In this document: positions 1 through 10,239 of the stretch, in pieces
How positions within the stretch are numbered: position 1 is the first letter of the stretch
Layout: each line of letters opens with the position of its first letter
Assembly (NCBI GenBank): GCA_023213315.1
Contig: JAKCPI010007829.1
Location: 124,001 to 188,000 of the forward strand
Source of the DNA: Euborellia annulipes
Lineage: Eukaryota; Arthropoda; Insecta; Dermaptera; Anisolabididae
Direction: 5' to 3'
DNA length: 64,000 nt
Position numbers and translations under genes: made by a program
Notes under the pieces: generated by a model
The model's database searches: none
Told to the model about the DNA's origin: nothing
What the model saw: only the letters and a program-made list of their open reading frames with translations

Positions 1-874
1 ATTCAAATTTTTAAATTGATAAAATATAATTTTTAAAATAATTTAAAATGATTCAAATCTTCAATTACTAAATAAATATTGTTCTCAGTTTTTAACATGC
101 ATCTATTGATTTTCCATGTTTCCAATTATTAAGTTAAGATTAAAAACGCGATTTTAGAAAATTAGAAAAATATTCAATTTGGGATTCACTTAATTGAATA
201 ATTTTCTTAAAATTTTCAGTTAAACGCCTACGATCCGAAAGGAAGTTTCACTTGCATCGTGGTTTCATAAAACCACACAATAATTTTTTTTATTTTCCCT
301 TTCTGCTTCTATTTATAATATTTTATGATAGCAAACGCTGTGTTTTTTTTTGTAAATTGCTCTCAAGACTCGCAAGGTAATTTGGATACCTCGGTATTAT
401 GATTTGCTGATTGCCTCTCTTTAATTGTTCCACTCTCCCCCCCCCCCCCGCCACGTTGTTTTTCTAAACGGTACGGCGCTAATTCATTTAAAATTGAATT
501 CCTTTCATTTATTTATTACCAGAACACACCTTGGTTGTTCTTTTATGGCTTGTTTGTGATCTACTTAGATCCTTTAAAATCTCATCACAATCAGAAGAGT
601 GTTGTTGATTAAATAATACCAGTAATTTCAGGCCCTAATAAACCAATAGACGATTAGACCCCTCGCTCGCTCTCTTAAATATCTTAATTTGCCTATTTTC
701 TCCGATGGTTTGAAATGATTTAATAGTTGGCTTGTAGTATGCAATTTGAACACTCTCTTTTAATTAAGGGAGAGAGGAAATCAATTAAAATCAAAGAACA
801 AGAAGAAGAAGAGGAAGAGAGAGCCTTAACGCGAGTCATTACCTCGAAAAATTAACTTGGAAACTAATAATCAT

Positions 875-877
<3 letters not shown>
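1..877. other. No gene recognised
   Basis: AT-rich single-copy-looking DNA with a C run at 436-449 and a purine-rich GAAGAAGAAG stretch near 800. No exon, repeat family or RNA is supported. Confidence 0.6.

Positions 878-911
<34 letters not shown>
878..911 (+). repeat. (GT)n microsatellite
   Basis: About 17 GT units, not inside a recognised element. Confidence 0.9.
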
Positions 912-916
<5 letters not shown>

Positions 917-997
917 GAAGCTGTTTTAAAAGGGAACTAATCTCTTCCTTATTCTTTGAAAAAAAGTAAAGTTGGTCTTTTTAAATTCATCCTTTTG

Positions 998-1640
998 ACT
1001 TTCTCTTACCTATGTATATACAGTATGAAATATATATAGAGAGAGAAAGTATTGGATTCATGTCAAAAATTCGATGTCGAGATTTGGATGGATCTTCACG
1101 TTTTGAGGTCCCCTGAATCCAAAAAAAGTGGTTTTCGCGACATGTTCTCTCTGTGTGTATGTTTGGGTTCAATTTAAAGCATGAAGGAATTGAGCTAGGA
1201 GGTTGAAATTTTATATTTAAGTTTTATACCCTCCTGGACCGTGAAAATAAGCTTTTAAACAAAATCGGCCAAAGAGTACTAGTACTTTACTGATGTACTT
1301 TTTGAGTTTTTTTTTTTCGATTTTCTCAAAATTCGCTCCAACTATTTTGATTAAAATTCAAAAATCAATTATTTTTTTAGATGCTCTTTAAAATGTATAT
1401 TCTCATTTTCCCATTGAAATCTTCTGAAGCCCATTTTGCTCTTGTACTTCATAGGAAGGATAGGAGAAATGGTAAATATAAATATTTATATTCATAAATT
1501 TTACATCTTGAATTCTAATTGAACACTAAATAGATGCCGACACGAAAAATATGGTGTGATACAGCATAGAACACAACTTTCGATTACCGAAGGTAAGAGA
1601 AAGTTGTTTTCTGTGCTGTGCGACAGTCACTCCAGATTTT
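998..1640 (+). mobile_element. Family A, full copy
   Basis: Left-end hairpin starting ACTTTCTCTTACC and closing AGAGAGAAAGT. Then ATTCGATGTCGAGATTT, AGTACTAGTACTTTACTGAT, GATGCTCTTTAAAATGTAT, and the right-end palindrome ending CACTCCAGATTTT. No coding capacity. In this copy the internal GTCTGTC repeat is short. Confidence 0.85.
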
Positions 1641-1918
1641 TTTGTTACTATTCGCAAATAAGACTATCTACTAAATTATTTATTTAGCTGTTCAAAGAAT
1701 TGTCGTTATTGTAATTAAATTTTTTTTTATTTTCCGATCTCTGATTCTTCCTAAGTTCTAAAACGTCAATGAGAATAATTAGTTTATTTTTTTTTTTCTT
1801 ATTTACCTCACTTTTACTTTCCAATATCTTTGGTATCAATCTGCAAAAAAATTCCACCTCTATACGATTATTCGCCAGTTATGTAGTGTCTTGAAGATAG
1901 GAGAGGAATGATGAAAGA

Positions 1919-2111
1919 AATGACATTTTAAATTTGGTAAAAAAAAAAAAAATGAGCAATGCAGGTAGTTTTCGGTCACATATGGAACGGACCATCTTCA
2001 TCATTTGTAGCCCTGAAGATGGTCCCGTAACCGAAACGTCATACCCTTCTTTTAATAATAAATTGAAATAAAAACGAGCTACATTGCTCTTTTTTTTTCT
2101 ACTAAATTTAA
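1919..2111 (+). repeat. Inverted pair of Penelope-type hammerhead-like motifs
   Basis: 2013-2040 (plus) is CTGAAGAT-GGT-loop-ACC-GAAACGTC. A diverged inverse lies at about 1970-2005. Outer inverted blocks ATGAGCAATG and CATTGCTCT bracket both. Confidence 0.6.
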
Positions 2112-2450
2112 ATATCAACATTCAGCTTTATACCTCCTTCGAGAAGAGAATTGGGGCGGTTGTAGAGAGATTACTTATTAAGGTTAAAATTATATCTCGC
2201 ATCCGCCTATTATACTAATGAAATTAAAATTTCATTGACTAGTGAAATATCTTAAAAACTGCACGCCATCTAACAAACAAGATTGGAACTGCCAAGTCAC
2301 AATTCTAGACGCCTGCTAGGGCTGCAACCTCACAAGAGAGGTAAAGGCGATTTAGCAAATATTAACTAGTAAGTAGAGCCTTGTTTGAAAAGGATGGAAT
2401 TTTGCCAACCAATGCCTAATTAGACTGTTCATTAGCCAGTCAATATAAGA

Positions 2451-2582
2451 TAGCAAATTTGCGAGATATATTTGGGCCGGCGCCCTAGGATAAAGGTAGT
2501 ACACCCGCCGCGAAAGTGTGGAGGTCCTAGTTCGACTCCAGAGGATGCAATTTTGCCCAAACATATCTCGCAAATTTGCTAT
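2451..2582 (+). repeat. tRNA-like sequence inside a hairpin
   Basis: Inverted 26-bp arms (ATAGCAAATTTGCGAGATAT... at 2451-2477 and its inverse at 2555-2582) enclose a tRNA-like segment at about 2474-2548. That segment has GGTAGTACACC and the B-box-like GGTCCTAGTTCGACTCC. The tRNA-like part lacks a clean acceptor stem, so it is probably SINE-derived and not a gene. Confidence 0.55.
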
Positions 2583-2660
2583 TGGAAAAATATTCGTGTC
2601 GACATATATTTGGTTTCCGCCGATATATTAGAATTCAAGAAGTAAAATTTATAAGTATGG

Positions 2661-2901
2661 GAGCCCACGGGCTTGGAGTAGTTGGTAGCGTGCCTACCTT
2701 CTATACCGAACGTCGCGGATTCGGACTCCAGGCAGTCCGATGATTTTATTTAAGGCATTTGGATACCAAATGGCTTAAATAGAAATGCCTGGATTTATTA
2801 TAACATACGAGTATCGTTAAAAGCCTTAAATGGCCTGAATTGCCGAAAAGACTGTGTGAATGTGTATGTGAAAGAGAAAAAAGTGTGAATGTTTTTTTTT
2901 T
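2661..2901 (+). mobile_element. SINE family S1, full copy
   Basis: The tRNA-derived head has an A box (AGTAGTTGGTAGCGTG) and a B box (GGATTCGGACTCC). A body with CATTTGGATACCAAATGGC follows, then a 3' domain TTAAATGGCC...GCCGAAAAG, then a GTGTGAATG/AGAG-rich tail ending in T/A runs. The flanks AAGTATGGG and AAGTATAGG look like a 9-bp TSD in family A sequence. Confidence 0.85.
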
Positions 2902-3054
2902 AAGTATAGGGACCGTGCGTCTAGACCTTTGCGCCAACTAGTGGCAATCATCTTAATTAGTCGGGGGATTTGTTAAATATTTAACATGTGATTTATTTTT
3001 GAATAATTATTAATTAAATATATTGAGATTATTTGAAGTTTGTCGACTTTAAGA

Positions 3055-4377
3055 AAAAATTGCTGTATCCGTGGCTGTAATAATACATCACTTCAGAAAC
3101 CTGGAATGGATGTGAAAGTGAAATTTTATAAATTTCCAGATAGCCACATGAAAATAGCAAAACGTAAACAGTGGATAAAAACAGTAAAAAAATTATGACT
3201 AACAAGGGGAGTGCATAGCCTTGATAACACCGAATTGAACGAAAATTTTTTTATGTGTAGTACTTGATGAAAAACGAAATCTATTAAAGCGAGAGAACGC
3301 GCTTCTCAACGGTTCGTCTAAAAAAAATGTTAAAGATTTTGTCTGCATGCCTTAAGCCGTTACTAACAATAACATTTACAAATGTCGCGATGGCTAGATC
3401 GGTAGGGCGCATTCTTTGTAAACAAAAAATCCCGGTTCGAATCTCTCCATTAATTAAAAAAAAAAACTTTTTATTAATTTATTAATATTAAAAAATATTC
3501 TGAAACAAAAAAAAAAATAAATTACACAAAAAAAAAAAAATAGTTGCACAAGAAGAGATTCGAACCGGGATTTTTTTGTTTACAAAGAATGCGCCCTACC
3601 GATCTAGCCATCGCGACATTTGTAAATGTTATTGTTAGTAACGGCTTAAGGCATGCAGGCAAAATCTTTAACATTTTTTTTTTAGACGAACCGTTGAGAA
3701 GCGCGTTCTCTGGCTTTAACAGAATTCGTTTTTCATCAAGTACTACACATAAAAAAATTTTCGTTCAATTCGGTGTTATCAAGGCTATGCACTCCCTTGT
3801 AAGTCCAAAATTAATTAAAAATATATTACATAATTAAAATGAATTGTGAGATTAAACTCGACGCATGTAAATAACTCATTTTGTTAACCAGGTACTTAAT
3901 ATTTATGACATTTATTTCATAATAAAAACTTAACCTTAAAACTTTTTTTCGATTTCAGAGAAAACCCAAAAGACTGGGTACCAAATCAAAATTCCAGAAT
4001 TTGTAGTAATACTCATTTTATAAACAACGAAAAATCGGAACATCCGTCTTATATTCCCCTCGATTTCTCCTGGAAGCGAAAATATTTTTTAAAAAATATA
4101 CAATCCTTGTGAGGTATCCGACGATTAAAAATTCGTGAATTACTAAAAGCTGCTAGTACTAATAAATAATAAACTAATAAGTACTAATAAATCCTCTTTT
4201 TTGGTCACAAAGACCTATTCACCCCAGAAGAAGTAGATGTAACATAACCTTCTGTAAGGATACATATTGAACGGGTTAATCAACGAATTAAGAACTTTAA
4301 AATTTTATCTAAAGTTCCAAATTCATTATTTCCTCATATTGATGAGAACTTGAATATAAAACGAATGATTTGGATTT
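3055..4377 (+). pseudogene. Broken THAP-domain DDE transposase
   Basis: Three coding blocks are visible. At 3055-3195 is the N-terminal half of a THAP zinc finger: CCIRGC cysteines, FYKFP, then QWIKTV. At 3957-4110, after a TTTCAG splice-acceptor-like site, is the second half: DWVPNQNSRICSNTHF, with the W-P and C..H zinc ligands of THAP. At 4196-4377 is LFTPEEVDVT followed by RIHIERVNQRIKNFKIL, which matches the end of the DDE_Tnp_4 catalytic domain in Harbinger/ISL2EU-type transposases, including the last acidic residue. Most of the DDE core is missing and stops interrupt the frame, so it is a dead internally deleted copy. The two THAP halves do not splice in phase as they stand, possibly because the 3192-3815 insertion damaged the donor site. 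Confidence 0.8.
3192..3815. mobile_element. Long palindrome with tRNA-like arms
   Basis: Two arms of about 250 bp (3192-3450 and 3545-3815) are near-perfect inverted copies separated by ~95 bp of A-rich DNA. Each arm carries a tRNA-like segment (3384-3446 plus, 3555-3618 minus). These have an A-box-like TGGCTAGATCGGTAGGG and a B-box-like GGTTCGAATCTC. The A-rich tails face each other. It interrupts the THAP transposase. It may be two SINE copies joined tail to tail, or a foldback element that captured a tRNA. Confidence 0.75.
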
Positions 4378-4797
4378 AAATGTGACTTTGACGCTTATGA
4401 CACTTTCAAAAGAATTTGTTTTTTCAACTACCGCATAGACATGATTTGAGTTGAATATTTTTTTTTCTCTTTTTCATCATTGTGGCCGCGTATAATATTA
4501 CTGACAACTAGTTGAAATCAGTATTTTATTATTTTTTCCATTTTTTTAAATATTTTATGTTGTTTGCAATGAATGTTTACATTCCACAAAGTTTGTCAAA
4601 AGAACACTAGACAGCGCTTACTTAGGCTATAGTGCTGCCTCTATGTTTCACGCACGATCCCTATAGGAAAATATTTATATTTTGTTACCTTGGCAACCAT
4701 TTCTCCTATCTTTCCTATGAAGAACAAGAGTAAAGTGGTCTTCAGAAGATTTCAATGGCAAAATGAGAATATACATTTTAAAGAGCATCTAAAAAAT

Positions 4798-5270
4798 ATT
4801 TTAATATTCGATTCTGAGACGAGGTTACCTTATTTTTTCCCAATTTTCTTACAGCTTCTCTCGTCGACACTAGGATCTGATTGTGTGTGTAATTTATTTA
4901 AAAATTTTTAAAAAAATTTTTTAAATATTTATTTTATAATTTTTCAGGTCAAACAATTGCAATTTTGTTTTCGAATTCATTCATCTTCAGGACCTTAGAA
5001 TTATACAGAATCTTTTTAATAATAAGTTCCAATCCATTCATCAGTTCTTATTGCCTTCTTTTTGGAATATATTATGCTATTTTTTTGTTTGAATTTTAAG
5101 TACATGTATTTATATTGATGTATTGTCAGATATATAATAATTACATATTTAATTCTTTTGCACATTCACAGTCAATTCTCCAAATAAAAGTTTTACAGTA
5201 CATTTATCTTTTCTTTAATATTCTAACCTCTAACCTCGACGAGAGAAGCTGTAAGAAAATTGGGAAAAAA
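4798..5270. mobile_element. Inverted-repeat element with 11-bp TSD
   Basis: Flanked by ATCTAAAAAAT on both sides (4787-4797, 5271-5281). It contains inverted arms of ~34 bp (4836-4869 and 5236-5270; core CAATTTTCTTACAGCTTCTC). The interior is AT-rich and noncoding. One arm lies right at the end, the other about 38 bp in, which is not a standard TIR layout. Confidence 0.7.
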
Positions 5271-5654
5271 ATCTAAAAAATAATTGATTTTTGAATTTTA
5301 ATCAATTTCTGTTGTGCGAATTTTGATAAAATCGAAAAAAAAAAAACTGAAAAAGTACATCAGTAAAGTATTAGTACTCTTTGGCCGATTTTGTTTACAA
5401 GCTTATTTTCACGGTCCAGGAGGATTACAAAATTTAAATATAAAATTTCAACCTCATAGCTCAATTGCTTCATGCTTAGAATTGAACACACACCCACACA
5501 CCGACACGTCTCAGACCATGTCGCGAAAACCACTTTTTTGGACTCAGGGACCCTCAAAACCTATATATCCATCAATTCGACATCGAATTTTTGACATGAA
5601 TCCAATACTTTCTCTCTCTATATATTAACATATATAGAGGTAAGAGAAAGTAAA

Positions 5655-6596
5655 AAATGTGACTTATGCTGTTTTTGATTCAATTGTAAGACGTAGTAGG
5701 CGTTATTTGATTAGAAGTGGAAACTATATAAAAGTTCATTAAAGTCGTCTCAGTTTATTTGAAGAAATCTCATCTCTCCTGTACCATGGAGATAATCCTA
5801 AAGGAAAGTTCTTAATATGCTTTGATACATGAATGATCTGAGAGATCAAACGGGCTTAGAAATGCATCAAGTATTCTTCCTTGTCCTTTAGTAAAAAACT
5901 AAAGTGAAAGGCATTGGATAGCAAAGAGGAGTAAACGATAGGGAATAAAGTAAATTTAAAAAAAAAAATTATAGAATTAATTTAGATATACTGACATCTT
6001 GTAATCATCAAAAGGAACTAATAGGTCGATATTTAGCTTTCCCTTTTGTATAAAGGATCTCTCTCTCTCAGATAGTATCAAAGAGAATAGAGAATAGAGA
6101 GAGAGAGATTTCATCATCAGACAGGTTTTCCTCCTATTTGCAAATGACAGGTGAGTCAGCTAGCAAGCTCTGAGCACCTGCAAAGCAGAAATTGAACTGA
6201 CTGACCGTTTTAAGATGATGCTGCTGCTGCTGATTATTTACTGATCCATGGTGGTGAATTAATTAATAGGTAGGGGGAGGGGGGGTGAATGCCAGAGGCG
6301 TTTTGGGCTGGCTGATTGCATCCCCACCCTGCCCGCAGGCGGCTTCAAGGGTCTCTCTCTATCTATCTATATATTAATTACACTAATATTTGTCCACGCT
6401 AGTTGGTTGCCCTTCACCAATACTGAATAACTCATCTCCTCAACACGATCAATATTCTATAATTGTTCTTGATTAGACTAATAGTTTCCAAATTTTAATC
6501 AATAATTGAAAAATATGCAATATCTGTTTGTTAACTGATATCATAATTAGCCTAAAACCAAGGCTTCTCTTAGTAGTGGGCTGCGGCCCCCTAGGG
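5655..6596. other. No gene recognised
   Basis: Mixed AT-rich DNA with short CT/AG and CTG tracts (6061-6108, 6221-6231). No reading frame or repeat family supported. Confidence 0.6.
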
Positions 6597-8104
6597 CAGC
6601 GTTTTCCAAACTGTGAGGCGCGCCTCCCTAGGGAGTCGCGGACTAGCCTAACAAGTAAAGTAACCCAAACATGAAATTCCGATTTCAATGAAACTTGTTA
6701 CAATTAAATAAATGATAAATCTATATATAAATTTGAAAAAATTTCGACCAATGAATGAACAGTTGATTTTTAAAAAATTATTCCTGATCAGTACAATAGT
6801 GAAAATCATTGAAAAAGTGTTTCAAATTCCAAGTCAGACTCATATTCAATATTGGATTCAAGTGATTCCATACAATTGATAATTATGCCTAAAATGAATA
6901 ATTAATATTAGCATTTGGTTTCTATCTAGCATCTCAACAATAGTATCAATGACCATTCAAAACACTTTGTAGCTAAAAATCTATCTTGTTTAAAAATTGC
7001 CAAAAACAGTTGCAAAAGTGGACAGACAGAGATCTATTTTCTTTTATAATATAATTTTGAAATAAAACTAGGTCTCCCGTAAGTGCCTTCTCCTTGTTCA
7101 AGCGCCCCCCGTTAACCCATAGCCTACACCAAACCCATTAATTTCTGTTATCTGACTATACCCCTTCAATAACATTATCAAGCTGAAAAGTTTCAGAATC
7201 CAACAAATATTTCACTCAACAAACAGCTAAAACCCCTTTCAAAACAACCTGAAATTGAAAATCTACCTGTTTTAAAAATTCAAAAATTAATTTTTATAAA
7301 AAGTTCTGTTATTTTATTGGTCGAATTTTTTCTCGTTTAATGCATATTTATATTAGTTGTTTAATTGTACAAAATTTCATTGAAATCGGAATTTCATGTT
7401 TGGGTTACTTTACTTGTAAGGGGGGCGCGAATATTGGCCACCAAGATCAATTTTCCAAATGATGGCTAGTTTTATAAATAAAATAATAAAATTTAGAAGA
7501 TTCTGGGACGGAGGTTTTCCTTAATTAAAAACTCGATGAGCCACAGTGGCACCATCAGTAGAGACGGTGCCACTGCGGCTCATCGAGTTTTTGATTAAAA
7601 TAATAAATATGAATAAATAAAAAAAATATTTTTAAATAAATTAATATTGATGTTTTATGACTGTGGAGATTTATTCAGGATTCGCAGGGACTTTGCAGTC
7701 AGGAGATTAAATCTTTTATTTAATCTTTTATTTGCCGACGTTTCGGTCGTCAATCACGACCGTCATCAGGGCAAATATTGTCAATTATACACGATCCTAG
7801 GTATCTTAATATTCATTGCAATTAAATACAACTTCTTTTTACTTTGATATGTACAAACATATTATCTTTTACTTGCTGCTCGGAGGGTTTTTTTATAACA
7901 AAAAAAAAAAAAAATAAATAAAAGATTTTTTTATTTGATCTCCTGGTTGCAAAGTCCCTGTGAATCCTGAGTAAATTTATATTTTTTAGTATTAAAAATT
8001 TTTGTTTTTGTATTGTTTTATTAAATGGGTGGGGGGGGGGGGGGGGCGTCATTCGATCAAATATTTTTAAGGGAGGCGTTGTAACATAAAGTTCGGAAAC
8101 ACTG
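6597..8104. mobile_element. hAT-like element with PLE-like sequences inside
   Basis: The ends CAGCGTTTTCCAAACTGTG and the inverse of AAGTTCGGAAACACTG resemble hAT TIRs. The flanks CCCTAGGG and TCCTAGGG are an 8-bp TSD with one change. No transposase is seen. The interior includes a 36-bp-arm hairpin at 7528-7596, the Penelope-type motif at 7737-7770, and inverted segments 7666-7730/7915-7980 (CAGGGACTTTGCA). Confidence 0.7.
7737..7770 (-). ncRNA. Hammerhead-like motif
   Basis: Minus strand: CTGATGAC-GGTCGT-loop-ACGACC-GAAACGTC, stem of six pairs. It sits in a PLE-like fragment inside the hAT-like element. Confidence 0.55.
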
Positions 8105-8897
8105 TCCTAGGGGGTCATAGATTGTCCGCAAGGGGGCCGCGAAGGGTCGCAAATGTAACAAATAAATTATTATTGTAATAAGTTTAAATACTTAGATTAA
8201 TCAACTTATGGGCACAACGAAAAGTTTGTTTTGGCAAAAATCGATTATTTGGTTTCGATTTTAAAATCGAAAATCGATTCAGCCTCCAAATCTACCAACC
8301 CTATTATTTATCTATAATTAGATGATAATTTAATTAAAGAATGAAGAGAGGCTATCCTGTTTGACTGATATCCTCTTATTAATGAAATTTCTTTAATCTA
8401 TCTCGTTCAAGGGCGGATACTTAAAGTTTGGAAACCACTGTCCTAGGGGGTCATGGATTGTCCGCAGGGGAGCTTCGAAGAGTCGCAAATGTAACAAAGG
8501 GGGGTAAAGGAGGTAATCATCTCCCCCCCCCCCCCGAGATTTGGGAAAAAATATTTTTTCTTGCCAATTAAATTTTATTTTGAATATAAAATTTTAAAAA
8601 TTAATACTTAAAATTTTGATTTGTAGGCCTATATAGACCCTTTTAGGCATTAGTGTGTCAAGCGCCACCTACCGAGTTTTGAGAAAATTATCATTAAAGT
8701 TTTTTGTTTTGACTAGATTATATATAATTTTTTTTTTTTGTCAATTGTGCAAGTACCATTAAATATAAATTTTTTTAGGACATATTTCATAAAAAATACT
8801 ATTAATTATATAACTGATATGGTTGATGTGAATGTATTCAAGGGATGATAATTAGGCAGCCAAACACAAAAAAACAAAATTTTTTATTTTTCTCTGT

Positions 8898-8932
8898 CGA
8901 CGTTTCGAACGCTCATCGCGTCATCATCAGGA
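8898..8932 (-). ncRNA. Hammerhead-like motif in PLE left arm
   Basis: Minus strand copy of the motif at 9816-9850, with one base missing in the stem. Confidence 0.55.
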
Positions 8933-9029
8933 CCTACGGTCAACAAATATTATTTGCAATCTTCAACCAAAAGAGCGTGATACCGAAGGGCTTAACGGCA
9001 AACGTAGTATTAGTAAATTAAATTGTACT

Positions 9030-9306
9030 GGCAATAATATAGAAAACTGTTCAACTATATACATAGGTACCCACAAAAACGGAAATTATCTCCAACGAAT
9101 AAGAGAACACGAATTGTCAATTAAATAAAAAAGATAAAAACGGCACTAGCCCGCCACGCCTTGGAAAAAAGCATATTTTTGATTTCGGGGGTTTTGAAAT
9201 TGTGTATAGTGACGATAATTATTTTAAAAGACATTTCATCGAAATGGTAGCTATTAAAAAATATAAAACCAGGCATGTAATTTTAGAACAGACATCCAGT
9301 TCCTAA
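9030..9306 (+). pseudogene. GIY-YIG endonuclease remnant of a Penelope-like element
   Basis: One frame gives CTGNNIENCSTIYIGTHKNG then NYLQRIREHELS, with the YIG motif and the R..EH helix. After a frameshift comes ALARHALE. Another frame then gives HIFDFGGFEIVYSDDNYFKR and HFIEMVAIKKY, with the conserved FDF and the catalytic Glu region. The order matches the endonuclease at the C-terminus of Penelope-like reverse transcriptases. At least two frameshifts and a stop inactivate it. Confidence 0.8.
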
Positions 9307-9815
9307 ACGTATGCTTCGAAAATCTAATTGATTTGCTAAAATTATGACATAATAATAGTTGTTATTTGTATAATTTAATTAGTCATGAAATATTATTACT
9401 TTGTCCCCCATTCAATTAGTTAAGAATTCCTAAAAATATAAAAATTAAAGAGAAAAATTTTGTTGTGTAAATTTAGAAACATTAAATATTTAAATAACTA
9501 ATTGGTCAGCAGAGAATTTCATTCGGTTAAAAAACAGCAAACGCCTAACTAGAATTGTAAAATAATTTATAAAAGGGCCTATCTTGTAATTTTGTTGTGG
9601 AATCCTTCGTTGTTACAGTTGTTAAAATTCTGTATCGATATTCGTATTATTTTGATGTATCATCAGTATTTATTTGTGTATCAATATCTATATATGATAT
9701 GCTATATCCATCTAAGCTTATGACTTTTCTATCTGTAAGTAATTATACTTTGATACAATATTGTCTATGTAAATCTTTTTAATATATGAATAAATAATAT
9801 TTGTTGACCGTAGGT

Positions 9816-9850
9816 CCTGATGATGAGCGCGATGAGCGTTCGAAACGTCG
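9816..9850 (+). ncRNA. Hammerhead-like motif in PLE right arm
   Basis: CTGATGAT-GAGCGC-GATGA-GCGTTC-GAAACGTC: six-pair stem with one G-U. It lies ~500 bp after the GIY-YIG remnant. Confidence 0.6.
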
Positions 9851-10177
9851 ACAGAGAAAAAATAAAAAATTTTGTTTTTTTGTGTTTGGCTGCCTAATTA
9901 TCATCCCCGAATACTATTAATTATAGCATTTGAAACAAAATTCCGTGCTTAACTCAATTTTTAATCTTTTTTGGCGCTTGACACACTAATGCATAACAGG
10001 GTCCATATATATTCTGGTAAACAAGTACAGAATGCACCTTTAAATTACCGAAAGAAAGAAAAAATTGTGTGCTGTGCGACCAGTCACACCAGATTAGCCC
10101 CTCCCGAGAAACTCCTCTGTATCCGCCCTATTCTCGTTTATGCTTCCAGATATCATTTAATGTAATATTTATGAAAC

Positions 10178-10211
10178 CTGAAGAGGTGTGTCGTTTATTC
10201 ACCGAAACGTT
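10178..10211 (+). ncRNA. Hammerhead-like motif
   Basis: CTGAAGA-GGTG-loop-CACC-GAAACGTT. Unlike most copies it has no extra base between CTGAAGA and the stem, so it fits the standard hammerhead core spacing. Confidence 0.55.
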
Positions 10212-10239
10212 AAATCATCTGAGTATGGCATTGGTTTTC

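Larger units (their letters stand above)
2909..4661 (+). mobile_element. THAP/DDE transposon with 12-bp TIRs
   Basis: The ends are GGGACCGTGCGT (2909-2920) and its near-perfect inverse (4650-4661, one mismatch). They are flanked by TATA on both sides, which fits a TATA (or TA) TSD in the family A sequence AAGTATAGGAAAATATTT. The interior encodes the broken THAP/DDE transposase described separately. It was later interrupted by a ~620-bp tRNA-containing palindrome at 3192-3815. The element itself sits between two halves of a family A copy and directly after a SINE. Confidence 0.85.
2583..5654 (-). mobile_element. Family A, minus copy carrying three insertions
   Basis: The pieces at 2583-2660, 4662-4797 and 5271-5654 join into one family A copy (right-end hairpin lost). 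It was interrupted by SINE S1 (2661-2901), the THAP transposon (2909-4661) and a 473-bp inverted-repeat element (4798-5270). Each junction has a recognisable TSD. Confidence 0.85.
8836..9909. mobile_element. Penelope-like element remnant with inverted ends
   Basis: About 1.07 kb bounded by ~110-bp inverted repeats. The left arm is about 8845-8952 and the right about 9793-9906. They share GGCAGCCAAACACAAAA and GACGTTTCGAACGCTCATCG. A 16-bp duplication AATACTATTAATTATA flanks it. Between the arms lies a degraded GIY-YIG endonuclease. Each arm carries a hammerhead-like motif. This layout fits a 5'-truncated Penelope-like element with terminal repeats in inverted orientation. Confidence 0.78.
8635..10004. 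mobile_element. GGACCCTG MITE split by a Penelope-like remnant
   Basis: The TIR GACCCTTTTAGGCATTAG at left and the inverse of CTAATGCATAACAGGGTCC at right match the intact 249-bp copy at 40607-40855. It is broken at AATACTATTAATTATA, duplicated on both sides of the Penelope-like insert. ATAT flanks suggest a 4-bp TSD in the host MITE. Confidence 0.82.
8408..10130. mobile_element. hAT-type MITE (CAAGGGCGGATAC) hosting nested elements
   Basis: The left end is CAAGGGCGGATAC and the right end GTATCCGCC, with imperfect 8-bp flanks ATCTCGTT/TTCTCGTT. The undisturbed relatives at 43291-43570 and 52413-52647 are 235-280 bp. Here it is stretched to 1.7 kb by a GGACCCTG MITE that in turn contains a Penelope-like remnant. 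Confidence 0.8.

Noticed and set aside
2474..2548. Functional tRNA gene
   Set aside because: B-box-like sequence present, but the acceptor and D stems do not pair. Treated as a tRNA-like repeat.
3384..3446. Functional tRNA-Thr gene
   Set aside because: Boxes are recognisable, but the cloverleaf is incomplete and an identical inverted copy sits in the other arm of a palindrome.
8836..9909. Ordinary TIR transposon
   Set aside because: Inverted arms exist, but the interior GIY-YIG endonuclease and the 16-bp TSD point to a Penelope-like element.
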